DNA of 64,000 bases from Bacteroidota bacterium (lineage in GTDB: Bacteria; Bacteroidota; Bacteroidia; AKYH767-A; OLB10): positions 105,749 to 169,748 of the forward strand of contig JADJOZ010000009.1 in NCBI GenBank assembly GCA_016713525.1, written 5' to 3'. Below are positions 38,239 through 46,581 of the stretch, piece by piece. Every line of letters starts with the position of its first letter. Position 1 is the stretch's first letter. The translations under genes were made by a program, and so were the position numbers. Below the pieces are notes generated by a model that was not told the DNA's origin, did no database searches, and saw only the letters and a list, made by a program, of their open reading frames with translations.

Positions 38239-38541
38239 TCAATGAACGTTGACTTTACTAATGTAATCAGACAACACTTTATCAATTGATGTTATTTCAT
38301 TGGATAGTTGTTGTCTCTCTTCCTCTTGTGATTCGGTGGTATTTACAAGCTCTGTAGCAAATTGCATAGCACACATGGCTATAAGATCAATTTTATCACT
38401 TACTGAATATTGTTGCTCATACTCCCGAATCCTGTCATTTACCATTTTTGCCGCTTTGCGAACCCTTTCCTCATCTGCCCGCTTTATTTTAAGCGGATAA
38501 ATCCGGTTGGCTATGGTTACTTTTATGGATAGTTCGTCCAT
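38239..38541 (-). CDS. zapA: Cell division protein ZapA
   Basis: With the start at 38541 the product is 100 residues: MDELSIKVTIANRIYPLKIK, RADEERVRKAAKMVNDRIRE and AMCAMQFATELVN match the ZapA globular head, followed by a C-terminal helix (SIDKVLSDYISKVNVH). ZapA binds and bundles FtsZ at midcell. The start is 2 bases after the stop of the upstream coiled-coil gene, so the two are one operon. The longer frame to 38568 only adds bases inside that gene. Confidence 0.92.
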   Translation of the reverse strand: MDELSIKVTIANRIYPLKIKRADEERVRKAAKMVNDRIREYEQQYSVSDKIDLIAMCAMQFATELVNTTESQEEERQQLSNEITSIDKVLSDYISKVNVH

Positions 38542-38543
38542 TT

Positions 38544-38837
38544 TTAGCGGTTGATTAAAGCCAGACACCTGTCGATTTCACGAATATACTCATTTATCTT
38601 CAGTTTGATCTCCCGGGTATTCTGATCTGACCCTGAAACCATATGTGCTAATCTGATAACTCTGTTTTTTTCTTCCAACTCACTGATCTGCTGTTGCTGA
38701 CTGTGAATCTGACTCTTTAATTGTTCCTGTAGTATTTTCAATTGCTGATACTCCTGCATCAACTTCTCATGCAAATTTACTAATTTTTCGACCTTATTCC
38801 TGAGCTGACCGATTGTTGCTCCGTTGTCGTTGTTCAC
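38544..38837 (-). CDS. ZapB-like coiled-coil protein upstream of zapA
   Basis: This 97-residue protein is nearly all coiled coil (LRNKVEKLVNLHEKLMQEYQ, QLKSQIHSQQQQISELEEKN) with a short C-terminal section (IREIDRCLALINR). No enzyme motif is present. The position just before zapA and the helical character suggest a division-linked partner comparable to ZapB, but homology to ZapB is not shown. A full promoter (TTG-N20-TAACTTTG) lies upstream at 38861-38891. Confidence 0.88.
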   Translation of the reverse strand: MNNDNGATIGQLRNKVEKLVNLHEKLMQEYQQLKILQEQLKSQIHSQQQQISELEEKNRVIRLAHMVSGSDQNTREIKLKINEYIREIDRCLALINR

Positions 38838-38860
38838 CTGAGTTTGATTTGAAATCTACG

Positions 38861-38891
38861 CAAAGTTAGTTAATCCTTAAATTTAACCCAA
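38861..38891 (-). promoter_or_regulatory. Full Bacteroidota promoter (TTG - 20 bases - TAACTTTG)
   Basis: On the minus strand TTG (38891-38889) and TAACTTTG (38868-38861) are 20 bases apart, 24 bases upstream of the coiled-coil/zapA operon start at 38837. Confidence 0.65.
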
Positions 38892-38931
38892 TTATTCCAA
38901 AAGTTTGAAAGCAAATCTCTTATTTATAAAC

Positions 38932-40692
38932 ATGACGGATTTTCCACACCCAACAACAGCTAAATCGCGTCTTTACAGGACATTTGCCGGATTTTTAACA
39001 GCTTTGATGCTCCTTTTTCAACAACAATCTGTGTCTCAAACCAATTCCCCTGCCTCCAGATTCGGGCCGGTGCAGCTTCAATCTTATAAAGTGTCAGGCA
39101 GTTTCGGCGAATTACGGTCTAATCATTTTCATTCAGGAATTGACTTAAAAACTAACGAACAGACTGGTTTACCGGTTTTGGCGGCTGCTGCCGGATACAT
39201 TTCACGGGTTAAGGTTAGCAATATTGGTTACGGAAAAGCCTTATATATTACCCATCCTGATGGAATAGTCACCGTTTATGCGCATTTGGAAGATTTTGCG
39301 ATGCCTCAGATTCTCGATACTGTTGCTTCCATTCAGTTTCAACAACAGAAATATGAAACAGAACTGTTTTTTACTATCCCATTATTTCAAGTCAATGGTG
39401 GACAAATTATTGGATGGTCGGGGAACAGCGGTGGCTCTGAAGGGCCACACCTCCATTTTGAAACACGCCATCAGGTTTCTGAAATGCCTTTTGATCCGGC
39501 TTTGATCGGATATTCTTACCAGGACACGATCCCTCCCGCCTTCCGAAATCTGGTCATTTACACTCCCGGTCCGGGTAATGGTACTTTCCTTGCTCAGCGC
39601 AACCTGATTCCTGTGGATACCTCCAAATCGAATCAAACCATCCAGGAAACAATTGAAGTACCATCAAATTATTTTATTGGCTTCGAGGCATTTGATCGCG
39701 CAGGTGTTGAAGCCAATTTACTGGGAATCAAAGAATACCGATTATTCACAAACGAAATTCTCACCTTTGAATATAAAATAGACAGTTTTCTTTTTGATCA
39801 GTCCCGATTAATTAACAGCATAATCGATTACCCCTTTTGGGCGGATAGCTCCCGAAGAATTTTACTGTGTCATACCTTACCGGGAAATTTGCTTCCCTTT
39901 CTTAAGTTAACACCTGACCAAAACCCTTATCCTGCCAAAGGCAATACAAAACACCGGATTGAAATTAAGGATGCACATGGTAATATTTCTGAATTGCATT
40001 TTCAGGTTGCTGTCCACGCAAATGCAAAACCTTTGATGCATGAAAAAAATGTGAGGATTTTAAAGTCTAAACAAGCTGATCGGATTATTGGTAACAAGGT
40101 TGAACTAATCATTTCAGAAAAGACATTGACAGAGGAAGTGGGCATTCAATTGATGGAACATGCTATTGATAGTCCCGGTTTTATATCCCCTATGATTGAG
40201 ATTGCCAGTCCGGGGACATTTGCCGTTATTCAACCTATGAAGCTGACCATTAAAACAGACAAAAAAACAAATATTCCAACCGAAAAATGGATCATTGCCA
40301 GACTAGATAGCAGTGGTAGTTTTAACTATATTGGAGGGAAAGTGAATACTAATTTATCAATCACAGGAAATATCAGAACCACAGGTAAATTTGTGATTAT
40401 TTTCGACACCGTCGCGCCAGTTTTAATGGATGTCTTTGCAGAGCGTGTGGTCCGCTTTGGCGGGATGGAAAAAGTTCGGATTCTGGTTGAAACAAAGGGG
40501 GATTTTTCAGGCTTCAGTACTTATTCATGTGTTTTGGATGGAAAATGGATTCCTGCATCATCAAACCTTGGTGGTACAAAATTTGAAATAATTACACCGG
40601 TGCCCGATTCTCAGGTTAATCATGAATTGATTGTTGTTGTTACAGACGCATGCGGAAATAATGCGTCCAAAACCTACCAATTAATCTATTAA
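38932..40692 (+). CDS. M23 family metallopeptidase (LytM-type), secreted
   Basis: The ATG at 38932 gives a signal peptide with a hydrophobic stretch at residues 18-32 and cleavage near QQSVSQT. Total length is 586 residues. The peptidase domain at about 50-190 has the zinc motifs NHFHSGIDLKT (HxxxD type), YAHLEDF and GPHLHFETRH (HxH), so the active site is complete. The remaining 390 residues hold beta-sandwich-like sections without motifs I recognise. M23 enzymes cut peptidoglycan cross-links, so a role in wall remodelling or cell separation is likely. It is divergent from the zapA operon. Confidence 0.94.
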   Translation: MTDFPHPTTAKSRLYRTFAGFLTALMLLFQQQSVSQTNSPASRFGPVQLQSYKVSGSFGELRSNHFHSGIDLKTNEQTGLPVLAAAAGYISRVKVSNIGYGKALYITHPDGIVTVYAHLEDFAMPQILDTVASIQFQQQKYETELFFTIPLFQVNGGQIIGWSGNSGGSEGPHLHFETRHQVSEMPFDPALIGYSYQDTIPPAFRNLVIYTPGPGNGTFLAQRNLIPVDTSKSNQTIQETIEVPSNYFIGFEAFDRAGVEANLLGIKEYRLFTNEILTFEYKIDSFLFDQSRLINSIIDYPFWADSSRRILLCHTLPGNLLPFLKLTPDQNPYPAKGNTKHRIEIKDAHGNISELHFQVAVHANAKPLMHEKNVRILKSKQADRIIGNKVELIISEKTLTEEVGIQLMEHAIDSPGFISPMIEIASPGTFAVIQPMKLTIKTDKKTNIPTEKWIIARLDSSGSFNYIGGKVNTNLSITGNIRTTGKFVIIFDTVAPVLMDVFAERVVRFGGMEKVRILVETKGDFSGFSTYSCVLDGKWIPASSNLGGTKFEIITPVPDSQVNHELIVVVTDACGNNASKTYQLIY

Positions 40693-40799
40693 ATTGATTA
40701 CGAACTAATTATAATTCACAAAACTTTGAAATCCACCTCATCAACACCCGAATGTTGAATTTCCTTTGTCTTTCACTAAAACTTCATCAAAGCTTTCGT

Positions 40800-40807
40800 T
40801 AAATTTG
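40800..40807 (+). promoter_or_regulatory. Bacteroidota -7 promoter element (TAAATTTG)
   Basis: An exact TAnnTTTG match 27 bases upstream of the thioredoxin-like gene start at 40835; its position inside the longer open frame argues for the downstream start. Confidence 0.5.
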
Positions 40808-40834
40808 TCTGTTATTCCAATATTAAAATCAATT

Positions 40835-42244
40835 ATGAAGAAAGCGCTATTAGGATTTCTGTTCTTAACTTTTTTGACCTCATTCAACCATTCCTATGCT
40901 CAGGAAGGATATAACATTAAAGTAAAAGTAAGTGGTGTCCGCGATTCATTGTGTTATTTAGCAAACTATTTTGGCGACAAGCAATACCTAAAAGACTCCT
41001 GCCTGGCAGATGCACATGGCAATTTTAGTTTCAAAGGAAAAGAAGCTTTAGGTGGAGGAATTTATCTGGTTGTGATTCCTGGAAAAAAGTATTTTGAAAT
41101 TGTAGTTGATAAGGAGCAACAATTTTCTGTTGAAACCGATACACTTGATTTTGTGAAGCACATGGTCATAAAAGGATCAAATGAAAACAAGATTTTTTAT
41201 GATTACCTGAAATTTATTTCTGAAAAATCGAAGGCAATTGAACCGCTTCGTGCAGAATATGAATCAGTAAAAAATGATCCGGTTAAGGTTGAAGATGTTC
41301 GTAAGAGAATGTCGGTAATTGATAATGAAGTGATCACTTACAAAGCAAACTTCGAGACTAACAATCCTGATTTTATACTCACCAAAGTATTTCAATGTAC
41401 ACAGGAAGTTAAAATGCCGGAAACACCAAAGAAAGAAGATGGATCCCTCGATTCACTGTTTATGTACACTTATTACAAGAGTCATTTCTTTGATAATATT
41501 GATTTAACCGATGATCGTTTATTACGAACTCCTGTTTTACATCCTAAGCTTGAACAATACTTCACCAAGTTAACAGTTCAAATGCCGGATTCTATAAATA
41601 AAGAAGCCGACTATGTAATTTCTAAACTGAAACCGGGTTCTGAAATGTTCAAATATGTGATCTGGTGGGTGACCAATCATTATGAAACTTCCAATATCAT
41701 GGGTATGGATGGAGTGTTTGTACACATGGTAGAAAACTATTACACCAAAGAAAAAGCATTTTGGGTTGATGATGCGCAGTTATATAAAATTCAGGAGCGT
41801 GCAAAAGTGTTAAAACCAATCCTGGTTGGCAAGCAGGTAAAAAATATTACATTGAAAGACAGCTTGGGAGTTGTAAGGTCTTTATATGATATCAAAACAA
41901 AGTATACAGTACTTTATTTCTGGGATCCCGATTGTGGCCACTGTCAGAAGGTAACTCCAAAGCTGAAAGAATCTTACGACAAATTCAAATCGAAAGGTTT
42001 TGAAGTGTATGCGGTTTGTACCGAAGTTGAAATGGATAAATGGAGAAAGTTTATCAAAGAAAAAAATCTGAACTGGATTAACGTTGCTGATCCTGAATTA
42101 AGAAATAATTTCCGTCACGATTTTGATATCACCACTACACCTCAAATTTTCTTACTTGATAATACAAAAGCAATCATCGCTAAGCGGATTGAGGTTGAAA
42201 CATTGAATGAGATACTGGAGAGAAGATTTTCTGAAGGGAAGTAA
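40835..42244 (+). CDS. Exported thioredoxin-like (redoxin) protein with DUF4369-like N-terminus
   Basis: Start at 40835 gives a signal peptide (MKKALLGFLFLTFLTSFNHS, cleavage near SYAQE) and 469 residues. The first 100 mature residues (LCYLANYFGDKQYLKDSC, FKGKEALGGGIYLVV) look like the DUF4369 domain often fused to redoxins in Bacteroidota. A helical middle part follows, and the last 150 residues are a thioredoxin fold with the active site YFWDPDCGHCQKVTPKL and cis-Pro in TTTPQIFLL. It probably acts as a periplasmic thiol-disulfide oxidoreductase, perhaps like ResA in cytochrome c or disulfide maturation. Confidence 0.9.
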   Translation: MKKALLGFLFLTFLTSFNHSYAQEGYNIKVKVSGVRDSLCYLANYFGDKQYLKDSCLADAHGNFSFKGKEALGGGIYLVVIPGKKYFEIVVDKEQQFSVETDTLDFVKHMVIKGSNENKIFYDYLKFISEKSKAIEPLRAEYESVKNDPVKVEDVRKRMSVIDNEVITYKANFETNNPDFILTKVFQCTQEVKMPETPKKEDGSLDSLFMYTYYKSHFFDNIDLTDDRLLRTPVLHPKLEQYFTKLTVQMPDSINKEADYVISKLKPGSEMFKYVIWWVTNHYETSNIMGMDGVFVHMVENYYTKEKAFWVDDAQLYKIQERAKVLKPILVGKQVKNITLKDSLGVVRSLYDIKTKYTVLYFWDPDCGHCQKVTPKLKESYDKFKSKGFEVYAVCTEVEMDKWRKFIKEKNLNWINVADPELRNNFRHDFDITTTPQIFLLDNTKAIIAKRIEVETLNEILERRFSEGK

Positions 42245-42289
42245 GGTGGTTAATTAGGTAGTTAATTAGGTGGTTAATTAAGTAGTTAG
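42245..42289. repeat. 12-base tandem repeat
   Basis: Nearly four units of a 12-base repeat, consensus GGTGGTTAATTA (variants GGTAGTTAATTA and AGTAGTTA), start directly after the thioredoxin-like gene stop codon. Confidence 0.85.
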
Positions 42290-42295
42290 AATTGA

Positions 42296-42465
42296 TCGCC
42301 TTGGCCCGGTAATTTTTGGATATCGCCTTCGGCTCGGGAAATTCATTCGAATATCGCCTTTGGCTCGGGAAATTTATTTGGACATCGCCTTTGGCTCAGG
42401 GAATCGCCTTTGGCTCAGGGAATTTATATGGACATCGCCTTCGGCTCTGAGAATTTTAGATTGGT
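42296..42465. repeat. Array of six ~30-base degenerate repeats with TCGCCTTYGGCTC core
   Basis: Units start at 42296, 42323, 42353, 42385, 42404 and 42435. Each begins TCGCCTT(C/T/G)GGC followed by TCGGGAAATT(T/C)ATTTGGA-like bases; the fourth unit is shortened to 19 bases. The core GCCTTCGGC is palindromic, so each unit can form a small hairpin. Related single cores (CTGCGGCTC near 42545, CGCCTACGGCGG near 42583) follow. The stretch 42245-42998 holds no credible gene besides these repeats, a TCAAATCACCAAAT-like simple repeat near 42841-42888, and a terminator. Confidence 0.85.
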
Positions 42466-42944
42466 CAATTAAGTAATTATTTTAAAAAATCGTATATGGT
42501 TCTGGGAATTTGCGAGTGGTTAATTGTTAACTCGCTTTTTCTCCTGCGGCTCAAAATTTATACGGTGGCTAGTTCATATTTTCGCCTACGGCGGTTCACT
42601 TTAAAAAAACAACCTTTAATAGAGTAATACTTACTTTATGGCAAGCTGATCATTTAACATATCAGATGTGAAAACGGATCTTGAAAGTTACCTTCAAAAA
42701 ACTGATCACTCCTCAAGCAGAACCATTTCAACCTTCAAGACTTATTACAGGGTAAATAGATTATTGGATCCAATTGGCTGCTCTCTGGGGCAAGAATCAC
42801 CAAACCATATGCAGACACATTTTTTTTTACTCAAGCTTAACAATCATCAAACCACCAAATTATCAAATCACCAAATCAAGAGCAGGCACATCTTTTTACT
42901 GAGGAACAACAATTAGCACACCAGCACATTACCTCATTAATAAA

Positions 42945-42975
42945 TAAAAAAAGGCCATCTCGTGTGAGACAGCCT
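42945..42975 (-). terminator. Rho-independent terminator after the beta-barrel protein gene
   Basis: On the minus strand AGGCTGTCTC and GAGATGGCCT form a 10-bp stem (two G-T pairs) with loop ACAC, followed by T7. It lies 24 bases past the stop at 42999. Confidence 0.85.
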
Positions 42976-42998
42976 CCTTTAATAAATCGTGATTACGA

Positions 42999-43823
42999 TT
43001 AGAAGTAGAAGTTCAGATTGATTGATCCACCGCTGTTGTCAGTGTCAATGCCAAAAGAAGAAGATTTTCCTGTTTTGGTTGTAACTGACTTAACAGTAGT
43101 TCCATCGAAAGACTCTGTAGTTTGCTCACCTTCAGCCTGGCTTACAAGACCAAGTCCCCAACCGAATTCACCACTAACTGACATTTTAGGAGCGAAGAAA
43201 TACTCAACACCTACGAATGCACGCAGAGTGAAAGAGAATTCGCCACCACTTTTAACTTCAGTAGTTCTAGGATCACCGTTGCTTGGTTGTCCTGGGATAC
43301 CAGTGCTTGGAGCTGGATTTGTAGCACTAAAAGCATTTGCAAATGAGTGTTCAGTTTTTGAAGACTGAAGACCGATTAATGCTTCACCACCATAGATTCC
43401 ATGCAATCTGTGTTTACCACGAGTTTTTTGAAGTCCACCACCGATGAAAATACTTTTTCCACCTGATTTCACTTCATCAAAACTTTGATCGTTAGGATCA
43501 GCAGTTGTTGCATCGTTTTCTGTTGCATAGTTAACAGTGTTTGAACCGAATCCTAGGCGTAATTTTCCTCTGTAAGCAGTGTTTGCATCTTTAACATACA
43601 AACCTGAGATTACAAAAGGACTTGTTTTGAAATCAAATGAAGGTGCAGAATTAGAACCGTTCATAAGGTTACCGAAGTACTCAAGGAAAGGAACAGCATC
43701 AATTCCGATTGAATAATCTCCTGGTTCTGGAAGAATTGGCGTTCCTCTCTTAGAATTCATGTCTTGCGCAGAGGCAAAGGTTGTTGCAGACGCAAGGGCA
43801 ATAACTAACAATGATTTTTTCAT
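42999..43823 (-). CDS. Outer-membrane beta-barrel protein, unknown function
   Basis: The 274-residue product starts with a clear signal peptide (MKKSLLVIALASATTFASAQ). The mature part alternates polar and hydrophobic residues in short beta strands (KLRLGFGSNTVNY, SFTLRAFVGVEYFF, MSVSGEFGWGLGLVS) and ends in Phe (SINLNFYF), the typical signature of an outer-membrane barrel of about 8-10 strands. The early text YSIGIDAVPFLEYFGNLMNG is common in conserved Bacteroidota surface barrels. It has the best promoter in the window (43849-43880) and its own terminator, so it is probably a strongly expressed single gene. Confidence 0.9.
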   Translation of the reverse strand: MKKSLLVIALASATTFASAQDMNSKRGTPILPEPGDYSIGIDAVPFLEYFGNLMNGSNSAPSFDFKTSPFVISGLYVKDANTAYRGKLRLGFGSNTVNYATENDATTADPNDQSFDEVKSGGKSIFIGGGLQKTRGKHRLHGIYGGEALIGLQSSKTEHSFANAFSATNPAPSTGIPGQPSNGDPRTTEVKSGGEFSFTLRAFVGVEYFFAPKMSVSGEFGWGLGLVSQAEGEQTTESFDGTTVKSVTTKTGKSSSFGIDTDNSGGSINLNFYF

Positions 43824-43848
43824 AGTGTATAGTTTTGGTTTAATGGCA

Positions 43849-43880
43849 CAAAGTTACATACGAAATACAATAGCCTCCAA
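43849..43880 (-). promoter_or_regulatory. Full Bacteroidota promoter (TTG - 21 bases - TAACTTTG)
   Basis: On the minus strand TTG (43880-43878) and TAACTTTG (43856-43849) are spaced by 21 bases, 26 bases upstream of the beta-barrel protein start. Confidence 0.7.
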
Positions 43881-43922
43881 ATTAAATCTAAAATTGTTAA
43901 CATCGTTTTGCACAAAAAACCC

Positions 43923-44546
43923 TCAGGGCGCTTTGTTTTCAAGCATTGGCACGAATTTAAACTTGTCAAAACTCATCATTTCGTAGGAATCAGCATCTTT
44001 CTTAATCACAGTTGTCATAACCTGTTCATTTTCAGGACCTAAAGGCAACACCAGGATACCTCCAATCACCAATTGCTTCACCAATTCAGGTGGTACGATT
44101 CGTGCTCCGCAGGTGATTAAAATACGGTCAAAAGGTGCAAAAGAGGGCAATCCTTTAAATCCATCACCATAAAATAGCTTTACATTGTAGTTTAATTCCT
44201 GCAAAAGAGTTACCGCTTTGTTATTCAATACTTTATGTCGTTCAATAGAATAAACTTTAGCTCCTATCTTATATAGTATGCTGGTCTGGTACCCCGATCC
44301 GGTTCCAATTTCTAGCACTTTCATACCTTTCTCCAACAAAAGCAGTTGCGACTGATATGCAACCGTATACGGCTGAGAAATGGTTTGTCCTGCTTCAATA
44401 GGAAAGGCTTTATCCTGATAAGCAAACTCTAAAAAAGCGTTATCCATGAATAAATGACGAGGAACATCGGCAATAGCCTGCAATACCAATTCGTCATCCA
44501 CCAATCGCTTACGCATTCCCTGATGCCGGAAAGTATCAACTATCAT
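43923..44546 (-). CDS. pcm: Protein-L-isoaspartate O-methyltransferase
   Basis: The start at 44546 (MIVDTFRHQGMRKRLVDD) gives 207 residues, usual for the family; an upstream ATG at 44570 is possible. The signature motifs are present: AFPIEAGQTISQPYTVAY, VLEIGTGSGYQTSILYKIG (SAM-binding motif I) and GDGFKGLPSFAPFDRILITC. The enzyme methylates isoaspartyl residues with S-adenosylmethionine to start repair of aged proteins. It is divergent from the oxidoreductase gene at 44680. Confidence 0.95.
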   Translation of the reverse strand: MIVDTFRHQGMRKRLVDDELVLQAIADVPRHLFMDNAFLEFAYQDKAFPIEAGQTISQPYTVAYQSQLLLLEKGMKVLEIGTGSGYQTSILYKIGAKVYSIERHKVLNNKAVTLLQELNYNVKLFYGDGFKGLPSFAPFDRILITCGARIVPPELVKQLVIGGILVLPLGPENEQVMTTVIKKDADSYEMMSFDKFKFVPMLENKAP

Positions 44547-44658
44547 AATTAAAGTGAGGAGTTTAGCCACATGGCTGATCTTGCAGGGTTTTCCCTGTTT
44601 CTAAATCAGTCACTTTGGAGGCTCAAAAATAATCATTTCAGGAACGTCAAAAAAGGGT

Positions 44659-44666
44659 TACTTTTG
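44659..44666 (+). promoter_or_regulatory. Bacteroidota -7 promoter element (TACTTTTG)
   Basis: An exact TAnnTTTG match 13 bases upstream of the oxidoreductase start at 44680; the leader would be only about 8 bases. Confidence 0.5.
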
Positions 44667-44679
44667 CAAAAATTTCAAC

Positions 44680-45668
44680 ATGTTAAAAATCGGTGTATTA
44701 GGAGCAGGCCATTTGGGGAAAATCCATATCCGCTTAATAAAGGAGGTTTCTTCATTTCAACTGGTAGGTTTTTTTGATATTGATGCCGATACGAGAAAGA
44801 AAGTATCCGAAGAATTTGGTGTGGAAGCATTTGATGACATGGATGCCTTGATCGATCGATGTGATGCAGTTGATATTGTAACGCCTACTCTTTCACATTT
44901 CGATTGTGCAGTTAAAGCACTCAAAAAAGTCGAAACATATTTTTATTGAAAAACCACTTGCCAATTCGGTTGAAGAAGCCCGAACTATGATTTCGCTTGC
45001 TACCGAAGCCAGTGTAAAAGTTCAGGTGGGTCATGTAGAACGTTTTAATCCGGCATTTATAGCTTCCCGTTCCTATATCGGCGCACCCATGTTCATTGAA
45101 ACCCATCGTCTGGCGCAATTCAATCCCAGAGGTACCGATGTTTCAGTAGTTCTGGATCTGATGATTCATGACATCGATATTATATTGAGCATTGTTAAAT
45201 CACCCATAAAAAAAATAAGCACAAGTGGTGTAGCTGTAGTCAGTGATACACCTGACATTGCCAATGCACGAATCGAATTTGCCAATGGCTGTGTAGCTAA
45301 CTTAACAGCAAGCAGAATATCATTAAAAAATATGCGGAAATCGAGATTTTTTTCAACGTGATGCATATATTGCCGTCGACTTCCTTAAAAAATCTGCTGA
45401 AGTAATCCGCCTTAAAAGTGTCGAAGGTGAACCTGATCCACTTTCAGTTCTGATTGAACTGGGTCCGGATAAAGGAACAAAGCAAATTTATTTTGAGAAT
45501 CCTAAAGTGGAAGAATCCAATGCAATAAAAGCAGAGTTAGAAGCCTTTGCAAAATCAATCATGCAAAACACTACTCCTATTGTTGATATCATGGATGGCT
45601 TTCATGCATTGGATGTAGCACATCAGATTGTTGAAAAATTAAAGCAATCAGCACCTCAAATGGTCTGA
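44680..45668 (+). CDS. Gfo/Idh/MocA family oxidoreductase, two frame slips
   Basis: The N-terminal Rossmann fold reads MLKIGVLGAGHLGKIHIRLI with AVDIVTPTLSHFD. A6 at 44923-44928 is one base too long; correction gives the family's catalytic stretch KKSKHIFIEKPLA. T7 at 45347-45353 is also one too long; correction joins MRKSRFFQRDAYIAVDF and runs to the stop at 45668. Restored length is 328 residues. The substrate domain shows VGHVERFNPAF and DLMIHDIDIILS. These enzymes oxidise or reduce sugars or sugar nucleotides with NAD(P). The gene opens a four-gene run with a lipoprotein, a glycosylphosphotransferase and a hydroxyacyl-CoA dehydrogenase, so a sugar nucleotide is a possible substrate. Confidence 0.9.
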
Positions 45669-45678
45669 CCCCTCCGCT

Positions 45679-46581
45679 ATGAATATTTTAAAGCTAATTA
45701 ATTCTAAAATAAAACTTTCCCTGTGTTGTTTACTTTGCAGTTCGGTGCTTATAACTTCCTGCAATTTAATAAATCCTGATGAGGATGCACCGGCATACAT
45801 TGAAATTGAAAAAATAACATTTGACCCTACTCCCACTCTGGCAGAAATGGGGCCTTCATCTTCCGTTAAGATCAAAGATGCCTGGATTTATGTTGATAAT
45901 GAATTTATCGGTGCTTTCGAATTGCCCGCACGTTTTCCTGTATTAAAAAACGGTTCTGCAAAAGTGTTGGTGAGTCCTGGTATATTTTTAAATGGAATTG
46001 CCTCTACCCGATCACCCTATCCATTTTACAATGCGAGCATTTCTACAATTGATCTTCCGGCAAACGGAACAGTAAAAATTAGTCCCGTTACCAGTTATTT
46101 GGATGCTACAGAATGTAAATACTGTGAATCGTTCGAAGGAGCCGGATTCAGCATGACAGCAACAGCGCAAAGTGATACCGTTATGTATCAGCTACCTGCC
46201 GGAGATCTAAATATTTTTGAAGGAAATAGTTCGGGAGTAATTTACTTAGATACAGCAAACACCATTTTTGAAGTTACCTCAACATCAGATTATGAGTTAC
46301 CCGGAGCTGGCGCTGCAGTTTATCTGGAATTCGATTATAAGATTAATCAGTCTATGCAGACTGGCCTATATGTTACATTACCTGACGGATCAAATCCACA
46401 GGTCCAACTGTTAACTTTGAATCCGACAGATACCTGGAATAAAATTTATATTCAGTTGGGATATACAGTCAGTGCTTATGCTTCAGCTACAGGCTTTAAA
46501 GTTTATTTTGGCGCATTAAAAAGTGAAGATGTTGCCAATCCGGTTTTTTACCTGGATAATATTAAAGTGGTTTCTTTCTGA
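45679..46581 (+). CDS. Lipoprotein of unknown function
   Basis: A lipoprotein signal ends at LITSC with Cys 28, so the protein is lipid-anchored. The 300 residues contain an N-terminal beta-rich domain (IKDAWIYVDNEFIGAFELPA, LVSPGIFLNGIASTR), a Cys pair (ATECKYCESFEG), and a jelly-roll-like C-terminal half (AVYLEFDYKINQSMQTGLYV, VFYLDNIKVVSF) that resembles carbohydrate-binding sandwiches. I do not recognise a named family. The TGA stop shares a base with the ATG of the glycosylphosphotransferase (TGATG at 46579-46583), so translation is coupled. Confidence 0.87.
   Translation: MNILKLINSKIKLSLCCLLCSSVLITSCNLINPDEDAPAYIEIEKITFDPTPTLAEMGPSSSVKIKDAWIYVDNEFIGAFELPARFPVLKNGSAKVLVSPGIFLNGIASTRSPYPFYNASISTIDLPANGTVKISPVTSYLDATECKYCESFEGAGFSMTATAQSDTVMYQLPAGDLNIFEGNSSGVIYLDTANTIFEVTSTSDYELPGAGAAVYLEFDYKINQSMQTGLYVTLPDGSNPQVQLLTLNPTDTWNKIYIQLGYTVSAYASATGFKVYFGALKSEDVANPVFYLDNIKVVSF

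Noticed and set aside
42296..42465. Six ~30-base units as a CRISPR array
   Set aside because: The units are degenerate, adjacent with no unique spacers, and vary in length from 19 to 32 bases.
42668..42916. Open frame of 82 codons in the repeat-rich spacer
   Set aside because: It is built partly from the TCAAATCACCAAAT simple repeat, has no homology signs, no promoter box, and covers low-complexity sequence; I consider it non-coding.
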